This document shows positions 16,687 to 24,428 of a stretch of DNA of 64,000 nucleotides, piece after piece. The notes under the pieces were generated by a model. That model made no database searches and was not told the origin of the DNA. It worked only from the letters and a program-made list of their open reading frames with translations. The translations under genes and the position numbers were made by a program. How positions within the stretch are numbered: the first letter of the stretch is position 1; each line of letters begins with the position of its first letter. Origin of the DNA: Cytobacillus praedii (GTDB taxonomy: Bacteria; Bacillota; Bacilli; Bacillales; Cytobacillaceae); NCBI RefSeq assembly GCF_001439605.1, contig NZ_LMBX01000010.1:60347-124346 (forward strand). Direction: 5' to 3'.

Positions 16687-17447
16687 CCTTCAAGCATTAT
16701 GGCTTCAAGCTCAGGTCCGTCAGCAACTGACCCTAATAATAAGATAGAATATACTTTGTTCGGTTCTAAACGAACATGTGGAATGGGTAATACAACGTTT
16801 TTGGACCCAGCGATTCGTGCTTCAAGATCAACTGTCATTGGTGAAAGTCCTAGATAGCTAGTGAATTTCCGGTAGGCGATATTAGGAAAAATCACATCTC
16901 TGTCTTTAACCGCAATATCGAATGCAGGTGCATCATCTGCTAGATGGATGAACCTTACTTTTGTTTCCCCGTAAGGAACGTGAAGCTCGTCTTCCAATGC
17001 AAGCCACTTTAAATTTTTTCCATGCCCGCTGAATAAGAAAGAATAGTTTTTTCCTTGTCCCACGTTGATCTTTCTGCTTAATACGGTTGAAACCATATTT
17101 CCAGCTGGATAGATATCCACTTGATATTTTCCAGCTGGAAGAGTAAGGTAGGTACTTGCTTCTTTAAACGGGAAATCCTTTATGACCCTTGAACCATTTA
17201 CATAAATATCAACATTTGATGCATCATTAGAGCCATGAATGAACCGTATCTTTGCAGGGAGAACTGGACCGTTTTGTGGTGGATTCATTTGTGTGCGCAT
17301 GGATTGAACTGCCAATGTCATATATTTTAGGTGCTTTTGATAATAAGCGATGTGCCTTGCTGGGTCTATATATTTATAATAGTTGGCTAATAGATCGTAT
17401 AGCCCTGCTTTTTGAAAGTGATTATTTTGATTTCTATTTAGAGACAT
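16683..17447 (-). CDS. DUF4397-domain protein
   Basis: A 254-residue protein with two copies of the DUF4397 beta-domain: residues about 65-150 (KIRFIHGSNDASNVDIYVNG) and 160-245 (KVRFIHLADDAPAFDIAVKD). The N-terminal 60 residues are helical and rich in Tyr and His (YYKYIDPARHIAYYQKHLKY). No signal peptide is visible. Close relatives occur in spore-forming Bacillaceae, where a coat or surface role has been suspected but not shown. The start has AGGAGCGAGGGG upstream. Function unknown. Confidence 0.85.
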   Translation of the reverse strand: MSLNRNQNNHFQKAGLYDLLANYYKYIDPARHIAYYQKHLKYMTLAVQSMRTQMNPPQNGPVLPAKIRFIHGSNDASNVDIYVNGSRVIKDFPFKEASTYLTLPAGKYQVDIYPAGNMVSTVLSRKINVGQGKNYSFLFSGHGKNLKWLALEDELHVPYGETKVRFIHLADDAPAFDIAVKDRDVIFPNIAYRKFTSYLGLSPMTVDLEARIAGSKNVVLPIPHVRLEPNKVYSILLLGSVADGPELEAIMLEG

Positions 17448-17577
17448 ACCCCTCGCTCCTATCTAGATCGTATACTTTAGTAACATATGCAAAACGATAT
17501 AGGTTGGTGTCACGTGTTTGGACTTCATAATTAAAATATAGTTTTGTAAAATTTCTGCAAAATAACAAAAAATTAGC

Positions 17578-17606
17578 TTTACTTATGGATGTAAATTCCA
17601 TATAAT
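17578..17606 (+). promoter_or_regulatory. Promoter of the rsgA leader
   Basis: TTTACT and TATAAT with exactly 17 bp between them, 34 bp before the leader-peptide ATG. Confidence 0.7.
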
Positions 17607-17639
17607 AAAGATAAATCAACGGAAGGTGGGTGAAGTGTA

Positions 17640-17711
17640 ATGGAAAAATTATTAATTGTTTGTACGTTAATTGTAGTTGACACTTGCACAGCCCAAATCC
17701 ATTCTGTTTGA
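17640..17711 (+). CDS. Putative 23-residue leader peptide of rsgA
   Basis: A short ORF (ATG to TGA, 23 codons) with GGAAGGTGGGTGAAG upstream. It encodes a hydrophobic peptide beginning MEKLLIVCTLIVV. Codons 14-19 overlap RNA segment 2 of the attenuator described in the next entry. Its position between a good promoter and a terminator in front of a ribosome-associated GTPase suggests that its translation is sensed, rather than that the product acts in trans. This is inference from sequence; no homolog is recalled. Confidence 0.6.
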   Translation: MEKLLIVCTLIVVDTCTAQIHSV

Positions 17712-17747
17712 TAGTTGTAGAATTTTGTTTATCTTTCTATGCTTATT

Positions 17748-17779
17748 AAACCATGGGCTGTGTTGCCTATGGTTTTTTT
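17748..17779 (+). terminator. Attenuator terminator upstream of rsgA
   Basis: AAACCAT-G-GGC pairs with GCC-T-ATGGTTT (11 bp including one G-U) around TGTGTT, followed by T residues. It lies between the leader ORF and the rsgA start, so transcription must pass it for expression of rsgA. Confidence 0.88.
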
Positions 17780-17815
17780 GTTGTACGTAAATTAAATAGC
17801 ATGGAGGAACATTCA

Positions 17816-18880
17816 TTGAAATTACAAACATTTGGTTTTAACGATTATTTTGAAAATGAGTTTGAACAATATAAAGAAGCGGGCTATGAGGTAGGACGGG
17901 TCGCTCTTGAGCATAAAAGAATGTATCGTGTTTGGACAGAAGAAGAAGAGCTTTTATGTGAAGTGTCTGGTAAATTCTCCTTTGTAGCAGCATCAAGAGA
18001 TGATTATCCTGCGGTGGGAGATTGGGTTGTTCTGAAAACGAGGGCAGGAGAAAATCGTGCAACGATTCATGCGGTTCTGCCTAGAAAAAGCAAGTTTTCA
18101 AGAAAAGCAGCTGGAATTAATACGGAAGAGCAAATTGTTGCTGCGAATGTGGATACAATCTTTCTAGTTAATTCACTAAATGATGACTTAAACTTAAGAC
18201 GGATAGAAAGATATTTGCTGCTATCCTGGGAAAGCGGGGCTAACCCTGTAATTGTCTTAACGAAAGCTGATTTATGCAATGATTTAGAAGAAAAGCTTGC
18301 TGCAGTCGAAGCAATTGCAATGGGGGTTCCGGTCGTATCTGTCAGTGTGGTTGAAGAGAGAGGTCTTGAAGATATTCAGCCATATTTGATACCGGGAAAA
18401 ACAATCGCACTCCTTGGTTCATCTGGTGTGGGAAAGTCTACTTTAACAAACTGCCTATTAGGCGATGAAAAACAAAAGGTACAAACGATTCGTGAAGGGG
18501 ACGATAAGGGCAGACATACAACCACCCATAGAGAACTGATTTTGCTGCCACAGGGAACAGTATTGATTGATACGCCTGGGATGCGGGAGCTGCAGCTTTG
18601 GGACAGTGAGAACGGTTTGGCTGAAAGCTTTACAGATATTGAGTCTATGGCAGACGAATGTAAATTTCGAGATTGCACACATGAGAATGAACCAGGCTGT
18701 GCGGTCATTCACTCAATCGAAAATGGCCTATTGGATCAAAATCGCTTAACTAGTTATAAAAAGCTTCAAAAAGAATTAGCCTATCTTGAAAGAAAGCAGG
18801 ATAAACGTGCGCAGTCTGAAGAGAAAAAACGCTGGAAAAGCATCAGCAGCGGCTTGAAGCAGAAGTATAAAAAAGTATAA
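17816..18880 (+). CDS. rsgA: Ribosome small-subunit-dependent GTPase RsgA (EngC/YloQ family)
   Basis: A 354-residue circularly permuted GTPase involved in late maturation of the 30S subunit. Domains: N-terminal OB fold (about 1-105), a GTPase core with motifs in permuted order (LTKAD, G4, near residue 145; GSSGVGKST, G1, 201-209; DTPG, G3, near 252), then a zinc finger with CKFRDCTH and a later Cys (about 280-295). The TTG start is chosen because GGAGG lies 8 bp upstream. The housekeeping rsgA of Bacillus lies in the prkC-rpe operon; this copy stands alone behind an attenuator, so it is probably a second, conditionally expressed paralog. Confidence 0.92.
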   Translation: MKLQTFGFNDYFENEFEQYKEAGYEVGRVALEHKRMYRVWTEEEELLCEVSGKFSFVAASRDDYPAVGDWVVLKTRAGENRATIHAVLPRKSKFSRKAAGINTEEQIVAANVDTIFLVNSLNDDLNLRRIERYLLLSWESGANPVIVLTKADLCNDLEEKLAAVEAIAMGVPVVSVSVVEERGLEDIQPYLIPGKTIALLGSSGVGKSTLTNCLLGDEKQKVQTIREGDDKGRHTTTHRELILLPQGTVLIDTPGMRELQLWDSENGLAESFTDIESMADECKFRDCTHENEPGCAVIHSIENGLLDQNRLTSYKKLQKELAYLERKQDKRAQSEEKKRWKSISSGLKQKYKKV

Positions 18881-18894
18881 TGATAAACACAATG

Positions 18895-18920
18895 CCTCTT
18901 CCATAAGAAGAGGTTATTTT
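18895..18920 (+). terminator. Terminator after rsgA
   Basis: CCTCTTC and GAAGAGG form a 7-bp stem followed by TTATTTTTAT. Confidence 0.8.
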
Positions 18921-18988
18921 TATATTAAAAACTAGTGGTCTGCTCACTAGTATATAAACTTTTCCAGATTATTTGGGCAAATACCCGT

Positions 18989-19016
18989 ACAGGTCAAGCA
19001 CCTATAACATAATTTA
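18989..19016 (+). promoter_or_regulatory. SigK-type promoter of the yjcZ-like gene
   Basis: AC, 17 bp, then CATAATTTA matches the B. subtilis SigK consensus (AC-N16/17-CATANNNTA). It lies 39 bp before the ATG and points to expression in the late mother cell. Confidence 0.6.
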
Positions 19017-19055
19017 ATATGGAAAATGCCCTATAACTTATGAGGAGTGAATAGT

Positions 19056-19226
19056 ATGCAATATGGATATGGTTGCGGTTATGATCCGTGTTTTTCAGGA
19101 TACGGTTATCCAGTAGCTGGTGCTTATGGAGGGAATTGCTGCGGATTTTCAGGTGGCTTTGCATTGATTGTTGTGTTGTTTATTCTTTTAATTATCATCG
19201 GTGCAAGCTGCTTTGGTGCTTGGTAA
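19056..19226 (+). CDS. YjcZ-family sporulation peptide
   Basis: A 56-residue protein. The N-terminal half is rich in Gly, Tyr and Cys (GYGCGYDPCFSGYGY; NCCGF), and the C-terminal half is one membrane helix (FALIVVLFILLIIIGAS) followed by CFGAW. This is the YjcZ/YhzA-type small sporulation protein family found in many copies in Bacillaceae. GAGGAGTG precedes the ATG, and the SigK-like promoter upstream agrees with a spore or mother-cell role. Exact function is unknown. Confidence 0.88.
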   Translation: MQYGYGCGYDPCFSGYGYPVAGAYGGNCCGFSGGFALIVVLFILLIIIGASCFGAW

Positions 19227-19238
19227 ATAAACATTTCG

Positions 19239-19267
19239 AACTGTCTCCTTATAAGAGACAGTTTTTT
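19239..19267 (+). terminator. Terminator after the yjcZ-like gene
   Basis: AACTGTCTC and GAGACAGTT form a 9-bp stem followed by T residues. Confidence 0.9.
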
Positions 19268-19502
19268 AAATTTTAGGAGCTGAATATTGATTATAGTATC
19301 CGCTGTACAGAAAAATGCGTGGGACTCTATTGAAAAGGGGTGTTTAGAGCGAAAATCAGCAACAAAAATTTAAACTTAGGATACATAATAAAATAGAATA
19401 ATAGAATTTCATATTCTCTAAGAAAGAATTAGACAATCCTTTCATATACTTAATTAGCTGAAAAAAGTTAAGGACTTGCTTTAAGCTGGATGGAGGGAGA
19501 TT

Positions 19503-20855
19503 ATGACGCAAACAAATTTAATTAAGCCGATGCTGGAAACGATTTATCCCGTCATTGATTATGGAAAAGGGGTTTACTTGTACGACAAAACTGGAAAAGA
19601 ATATTTGGATGCATCATCAGGAGCGATTACCGCAAATATTGGTCATGGAGTGGAGGAGATTATTGAGGCCATGCATGAACAAGCGAAGCGGGTTTCTTTT
19701 GTCTACCGCTCACAGTTTACGAGTGATGCTGCAGAAAATTTAGCAAGAAAGATTGCAGAGTTATCAGTTGGTGATTTAAATTGGAGCTTTTTTGTGAATA
19801 GTGGTTCAGAAGCGACAGAAACGGCAATGAAAATCGCGATTCAATATTGGCAGGAAAAAGGCATATACACAAAAAACAAAGTCCTTTCACGATGGATGAG
19901 TTATCACGGCATCACTCTTGGAGCTCTCTCGATGTCAGGACACACAGGAAGAAGAGCTAGATTCATCCCGCTTCTTGAAGACTTTCCTGTTATACATCCG
20001 CCTTACTGTTATAGATGCCCTTATAATCGTGAGGCTCCTGAATGCGGATATGTTTGTGCACAAGAGCTTGATACGGTGATAAAACGTATCGGTGCAGAAC
20101 AAATCGCCGCATTTATTGCAGAACCAATTATTGGTGCTTCTGGCGGAGCAATCACACCTCCAAAAGATTACTATAAGGTGATCAAAGAAATTTGCGAGAA
20201 AAACAACATTCTTTTCATCGCTGATGAAGTGATGACTGGGTTTGGTCGGACTGGCCCAATGCTGGCATGTGAACACTGGGACATAAAGCCAGATATCGTC
20301 GCACTTGGAAAAGGAATGGGTGCCGGGTATGCGCCGATTGCTGCTGCATTAGTTAGCGATCGAATTATGGAGCCTATTTTACAAGGATCGAAGGTTGTTA
20401 TGAGTGGCCACACATTAAGTGCAAATCCTCAAAGCTGTGCTGTATCCTTAGCAGTCTTGGAATATTTGGATAAAAACGAAATTATGAAAGAGATTGACGA
20501 AAAAAGCACATATATATTTAAAAAACTATATGAGCTTCAGAAGATGTTTCCAGTCATCGGGGATATTCGTGGAAAAGGATTGATGATTGGTCTGGAATTT
20601 GTGGAAAATCAAAAGGATAAAACGCCTTTTCCCCGCTCATTTCTTTTCACGCAAAAGCTTATTGGTCAAGCAGAAAAATGCGGGCTAATCGTCTATCCGG
20701 CAGGTTCGGGGATAGATGGAGTGAATGGGGATGCAGTCTTAATTGCCCCGCCTCTAACGATAACGATTCCCGAAATTGATGAATTAGTAAAACGCCTGCA
20801 TGAAACACTCCGATTATTCACAGCAATCTATTTAATAATCGAGGATGATGCTTAA
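19503..20855 (+). CDS. yodT: Class III aminotransferase YodT
   Basis: A 450-residue PLP-dependent aminotransferase of class III. The landmarks are NSGSEATETAMKIA for phosphate binding, FIADEVMTGFGRTG with the PLP-contacting Asp, and ALGKGMGAGYAPIAA with the PLP lysine. A cysteine-rich insert (YCYRCPYNREAPECGYVC, near residues 165-182) is typical of the YodT/lysine-derived-substrate group. It opens the operon yodT-yodS-yodR-yodQ-yodP, which in B. subtilis belongs with kamA and is thought to metabolise beta-lysine or its acetyl derivative during sporulation. GGAGGGAG precedes the ATG. The stop overlaps the next start by one base. Confidence 0.9.
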   Translation: MTQTNLIKPMLETIYPVIDYGKGVYLYDKTGKEYLDASSGAITANIGHGVEEIIEAMHEQAKRVSFVYRSQFTSDAAENLARKIAELSVGDLNWSFFVNSGSEATETAMKIAIQYWQEKGIYTKNKVLSRWMSYHGITLGALSMSGHTGRRARFIPLLEDFPVIHPPYCYRCPYNREAPECGYVCAQELDTVIKRIGAEQIAAFIAEPIIGASGGAITPPKDYYKVIKEICEKNNILFIADEVMTGFGRTGPMLACEHWDIKPDIVALGKGMGAGYAPIAAALVSDRIMEPILQGSKVVMSGHTLSANPQSCAVSLAVLEYLDKNEIMKEIDEKSTYIFKKLYELQKMFPVIGDIRGKGLMIGLEFVENQKDKTPFPRSFLFTQKLIGQAEKCGLIVYPAGSGIDGVNGDAVLIAPPLTITIPEIDELVKRLHETLRLFTAIYLIIEDDA

Positions 20856-21547
20856 TGGAAAACTCCTATAATAAAATCATCACAATTGAACGAGCAATGG
20901 AGAACTTTCAAGATGGAATGACCATTATTTTTGGCGGATTTGGAGGCATTGGATCCCCTCCAACGATTATTGATGGCATACTTGATAAAGAAGTAAAAGA
21001 ATTAACGCTAATTGGAAATGACACAGGATTCCCTCACATCGGCATCGGCAAGATTGTAAGTGAAGGAAGAGCGGCAAAAATTATTGCTTCCCACATCGGT
21101 TCAAACCCTGTTGCTGGTCAGTTAATGACCGAAGGCAAACTGGAAGTTGAATTTTCACCACAAGGAATTTTAGCTGAAAGAATTCGTGCAGGTGGAGTAG
21201 GATTGGGAGCGATTTTATCAGATATCGGAATGGATAATGAAATGGTTGCTGATGGAAAACAAAGGGTGATAGTGGAAGGAAAGGAATACTTAGTTGAAAC
21301 CGCATTAAAGGGTGACGTTTCCATAATTTATGCCAAAAAAGCAGATCCATACGGTAACTTAATTTATGACAAAAGCGCTCGAAATACAAATCCTTTAGTC
21401 GCAATGGCTGGGAATATCACGATTGCCGAGGTAGAGGAAATTGTACCGCTAGGAAGCTTAGAACCTCATGAAATTACAACCCCAGGTGTGTTTGTTGATT
21501 ATATTGTTCCTTCAAAAGGGGTGAATTGGACATGGGCTTGGGAATAG
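20855..21547 (+). CDS. yodS: CoA-transferase subunit A (YodS)
   Basis: A 230-residue alpha subunit of a family I CoA-transferase (3-oxoacid/acetate type). The CoA-binding FGGFGGIGSPPTIIDG stretch lies near residues 26-41, and the later NTGNDTGF-like and GNITIAEVEEIV blocks are typical. It forms a heteromer with YodR. The ATG overlaps the yodT stop (TAATG), and the 3' end overlaps yodR by 16 bp, a sign of tight translational coupling. The acyl substrate in this cluster is unknown, presumably a beta-amino-acid-derived acid. Confidence 0.9.
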   Translation: MENSYNKIITIERAMENFQDGMTIIFGGFGGIGSPPTIIDGILDKEVKELTLIGNDTGFPHIGIGKIVSEGRAAKIIASHIGSNPVAGQLMTEGKLEVEFSPQGILAERIRAGGVGLGAILSDIGMDNEMVADGKQRVIVEGKEYLVETALKGDVSIIYAKKADPYGNLIYDKSARNTNPLVAMAGNITIAEVEEIVPLGSLEPHEITTPGVFVDYIVPSKGVNWTWAWE

Positions 21548-22170
21548 ATGTCCGAAATCGGATCGCCAAAAGAGCAGCCGAGGAAATCAAGAACGGGATG
21601 GTAGTGAATTTAGGGATTGGCATTCCTTCTCTTGTACCTAATCATTTACCGGATCATGTCAATGTTATGTTTCATGCGGAAAATGGTATCACGGGGATGG
21701 GACCAAGCCCGAAAAAGGGAGAAGAGGATGAAAATCTATGCAATGCTGGAGGATTTCCTGTAACAGTGGTGGCGGGAGCTTCTTATTGTGATAGTGCAAT
21801 TTCCTTTGGGATGATTCGCAGAGGCAGAGTGGATATGACGATCCTTGGTTCTTTAGAAGTTAGCGAAAATGGTGATCTTGCCAATTGGATCGTTCCAGGA
21901 AAAAAAGTGCCGGGAATGGGCGGAGCTATGGAGCTTGCTCAAAAAGCAAAAAAAGTCATTGTGTTAATGAATCATGTAGATAAGCATGGGAAACCAAAGA
22001 TTGTGAAAGAATGCTCTCTGCCACTAACCTCAGCGAGATGTGTGGATTTAATAATCACGGAAATGGGTGTATTTGTGGTAACGAATGATGGCTTACATTT
22101 AAAAGAAATATTTCCACCATATTCATTTCAAGAGATTAAAACAAATACAGGCTGTAGTTTTCAATGGTAG
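21532..22170 (+). CDS. yodR: CoA-transferase subunit B (YodR)
   Basis: A 212-residue beta subunit of the same CoA-transferase. The catalytic glutamate is in the AENGITGMGP motif (near residue 46), and GGAMELAQKAKKVIV is the usual second landmark. The ATG at 21532 is preceded by GGGGTG at 8 bp; a TTG two codons earlier is less likely. It overlaps yodS and is followed by yodQ after 35 bp. Confidence 0.9.
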   Translation: MGLGIDVRNRIAKRAAEEIKNGMVVNLGIGIPSLVPNHLPDHVNVMFHAENGITGMGPSPKKGEEDENLCNAGGFPVTVVAGASYCDSAISFGMIRRGRVDMTILGSLEVSENGDLANWIVPGKKVPGMGGAMELAQKAKKVIVLMNHVDKHGKPKIVKECSLPLTSARCVDLIITEMGVFVVTNDGLHLKEIFPPYSFQEIKTNTGCSFQW

Positions 22171-22205
22171 GCATGTTTCTAAAGGGTGAAAAAGGGAGTG
22201 TTGTC

Positions 22206-23471
22206 ATGCAGGCAGAAAAGAAAATAAAAGAGTGGCTCGGTGTAAATCGCCCAAAAGGAATACGCTTTCTTCAGCGGCTTGTACAAGAAGGAAGTACAAG
22301 GGGAAATGAAAGCAAAGCACAGGCAATTATCATAGAAAAATGCCGAAAGCTGGGCCTTTCATTAGATATTTGGGAAATAGGAGAGGATGTGCTGCTAAAG
22401 CATCCTGTTTTTTGTACGGATCGAACAGATTTCACGGGAAATCCAAATGTTGTCGGGATATTAAAAGGAACTGGCGGCGGGCGCTCCATCCTATTAAATG
22501 GGCATATTGATGTTGTGCCAGAAGGGGATAGGAAGGATTGGCAGCATGATCCTTTCAGCGGCTTGCTGGAGGATGGAAAATTATATGGCAGAGGTTCAAC
22601 AGATATGAAAGGAGGAACCGTTTCTCTTATTCTTGCAATGGAAGCGATCATTCAATCTGGGATTCAATTAAAAGGTGATGTTATCTTTCAAAGTGTTATA
22701 GAGGAAGAGAGCGGAGGGGCAGGGACCTTAGCAGCCGTATTAAGAGGCTATACAGCGGATGGGGCAATTATCCCCGAGCCGACAAATATGAAGCTCTTTC
22801 CAAAGCAGCAAGGCTCGATGTGGTTTCGAATTACAGTGAAAGGGCGCTCGGCACATGGCGGGACGCGTTACGAAGGAATCAATGCCATTGAAAAAGCGAT
22901 GCTTGTAATAATGAAGCTGCAAGAGCTTGAAGAGAAGCGAAATATGAGGATCACCGAACCTCTGTATCAAAATACGCCAATTCCGGTTCCTATTAACATA
23001 GGGAAAATTTATAGCGGGGAATGGCCTTCATCTGTGCCTGATCTAGCAATTATCGAAGGAAGGATCGGGGTTGCACCGAACGAGGAAATGAAGGATGTAG
23101 AAAAAGAATTGGAAAACTGCCTGCTAGAACTAGCACAAACAGATGCATGGCTAAGTAAGAGTCTGCCGAAAGTTGAATGGTTTGGCGGAAGATGGCTGCC
23201 TGGAAATCTAGATTCAAATCATCCACTGATGGAAACATTAACAACTTGCTTTGAAAAAGTTAAAGATACAAGACCAATCATTGAAGCATCACCATGGGGA
23301 ACTGATGGGGGAATACTATCACGGGTTGGTGATACTCCAGTTGTCGTATTCGGACCTGGTGTGACAGAGGTCGCCCATGATGCAAATGAATATATTTCAA
23401 TTAATGATGTGTTTGAAGCAGCCGAAATCATCGCCTTAGCTATACTAGATTGGTGTGAAATAGATTCCTAG
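22206..23471 (+). CDS. yodQ: M20-family deacylase YodQ (ArgE/DapE-like)
   Basis: A 421-residue metallohydrolase of the ArgE/DapE/ACY1 group. Metal ligands are visible in LNGHIDVVPEGD (His and catalytic Asp), GRGSTDMKGG (bridging Asp), SVIEEESGGAGT (general base Glu-Glu) and the dimerisation domain at KGRSAHGGTRYEG. In the yod cluster it may remove the acetyl group from an acetylated beta-lysine derivative made with YodP. That is inference from context. ATG 22206 has GGGAG at 7 bp; an in-frame ATG at 22164 inside yodR would give 14 extra residues and cannot be excluded. Confidence 0.88.
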   Translation: MQAEKKIKEWLGVNRPKGIRFLQRLVQEGSTRGNESKAQAIIIEKCRKLGLSLDIWEIGEDVLLKHPVFCTDRTDFTGNPNVVGILKGTGGGRSILLNGHIDVVPEGDRKDWQHDPFSGLLEDGKLYGRGSTDMKGGTVSLILAMEAIIQSGIQLKGDVIFQSVIEEESGGAGTLAAVLRGYTADGAIIPEPTNMKLFPKQQGSMWFRITVKGRSAHGGTRYEGINAIEKAMLVIMKLQELEEKRNMRITEPLYQNTPIPVPINIGKIYSGEWPSSVPDLAIIEGRIGVAPNEEMKDVEKELENCLLELAQTDAWLSKSLPKVEWFGGRWLPGNLDSNHPLMETLTTCFEKVKDTRPIIEASPWGTDGGILSRVGDTPVVVFGPGVTEVAHDANEYISINDVFEAAEIIALAILDWCEIDS

Positions 23472-23519
23472 TTTATGGTAGTATAAAATTAGTTACCGTT
23501 AATGCAAACGTATCATAAT

Positions 23520-23546
23520 GCCTGGCCAAACTTGGCTGGGCTTTTT
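23520..23546 (+). terminator. Terminator-like hairpin between yodQ and yodP
   Basis: GCCTGGCC and GGCTGGGC pair with two G-U pairs, followed by TTTTT, just upstream of the yodP ribosome binding site. It may limit yodP transcription or mark an internal promoter-terminator arrangement. Confidence 0.55.
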
Positions 23547-23567
23547 GAAAATAAGGAGGAGGTAAGA

Positions 23568-24407
23568 GTGAATACACAATTAATATTCAATGAAGATTCC
23601 GCGGCAGAAATATATATAGATGTTTTTAATAAACGTCTCCGTGTGGACGACATAAGGGGAAATATTGATAAAGCAATTGAAAAAGCTGAAGAATTAGTAC
23701 AAGCTTATCAAGCAGAAAAACTAATTGTTAAAGGAAGACAAGAGCAGTACGAAAAGCTAGTTGAGCACGGGTTTCAATGTGAGGCAGTGATTGATGGCTA
23801 TTTTCTTGGTTCCAACTTGGTATTCTTTTGTAAATACTACACGATTAAGAGAAGGACAAGCCAACAATGGATCCAAGAGGATCAAATTATTAAACAAGTT
23901 CTTGCACTCGAAGGACAGAAGCAAACAACACCTCCAGCCGAATACAAAATTAAAAAATGCAGTTATGATGATGCAGATGCTCTCGCACTCCTCTACGGAA
24001 ACGTGTTTCAAATCTACCCGACTCCGCTGTATGATCCGCAATATATAAGAAGAACGCTTGATGAAGGAACGATCTATTATAGCTTCCAAACTAATGGAGT
24101 AATAGTTAGTGCTGCCTCTGCTGAAGTAAACTCCTTTTACAAAAATGCTGAACTTACGGATTGTGCTACACTGCCTGAACATAGAAAACATGGATTAATG
24201 AAAATTTTATTAGAAAAGCTTGAAGAAGAGCTAAGGTTGGCTAACATTTATTGTGCATATTCAATCGCTAGGTCGCTTTCCTTCGGGATGAACGCAGCTC
24301 TGCATCAGTTAAGTTATTCCTATAGAGGTCGATTAATGAATAATTGCTATATCTTTGACAAGCTAGAGGACATGAATGTATGGGTGAAGGACCTTTCGAA
24401 AGGATAG
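23568..24407 (+). CDS. ablB: Beta-lysine N6-acetyltransferase (AblB/YodP)
   Basis: A 279-residue protein with a GNAT domain in its second half (acetyl-CoA loop near ATLPEHRKHGLMKILLEKL, about residues 203-221). The whole length and the N-terminal domain match YodP/AblB, which acetylates beta-lysine made by lysine 2,3-aminomutase to N6-acetyl-beta-lysine. KamA is in this window at 36554. The GTG start has AAGGAGGAGG upstream; the ATG 66 bp earlier lies before the hairpin and is rejected. Confidence 0.9.
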   Translation: MNTQLIFNEDSAAEIYIDVFNKRLRVDDIRGNIDKAIEKAEELVQAYQAEKLIVKGRQEQYEKLVEHGFQCEAVIDGYFLGSNLVFFCKYYTIKRRTSQQWIQEDQIIKQVLALEGQKQTTPPAEYKIKKCSYDDADALALLYGNVFQIYPTPLYDPQYIRRTLDEGTIYYSFQTNGVIVSAASAEVNSFYKNAELTDCATLPEHRKHGLMKILLEKLEEELRLANIYCAYSIARSLSFGMNAALHQLSYSYRGRLMNNCYIFDKLEDMNVWVKDLSKG

Positions 24408-24428
24408 GGGGAGATTGAAATCACTGAA

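Larger units (their letters stand above)
17629..17779 (+). promoter_or_regulatory. Translation-dependent attenuator in the rsgA leader
   Basis: Four RNA segments can pair in three exclusive ways. Segment 1 (17630-17638, GTGAAGTGT, over the leader ribosome binding site) pairs with segment 2 (17680-17689) with one bulge. Segment 2 (17687-17695, CACAGCCCA) pairs perfectly with segment 3 (17754-17762, TGGGCTGTG). Segment 3 is the 5' arm and loop of the terminator at 17748-17779. A ribosome stalled early in the leader ORF would break 1:2 and leave 2 free to bind 3 (read-through). A ribosome that reaches the stop would cover 2, so the terminator forms. Confidence 0.65.

Noticed and set aside
17753..17815. 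Longer N-terminus for RsgA from an ATG at 17753
   Set aside because: That start lies inside the attenuator terminator hairpin; the TTG at 17816 has a proper GGAGG site and yields the normal family N-terminus.
19088..19276. 62-codon ORF overlapping the YjcZ-like gene
   Set aside because: Shadow frame of the YjcZ-family gene at 19056-19226; it extends through that gene's terminator.
19268..19502. Sigma-54 promoter before yodT
   Set aside because: The only GG-N10-GC pair (near 19336) lacks the surrounding consensus bases.
22271..22651. 126-codon minus-strand ORF within yodQ, and similar long antisense frames in other genes
   Set aside because: They lie wholly inside well-supported genes with conserved motifs, and their translations show no domain.
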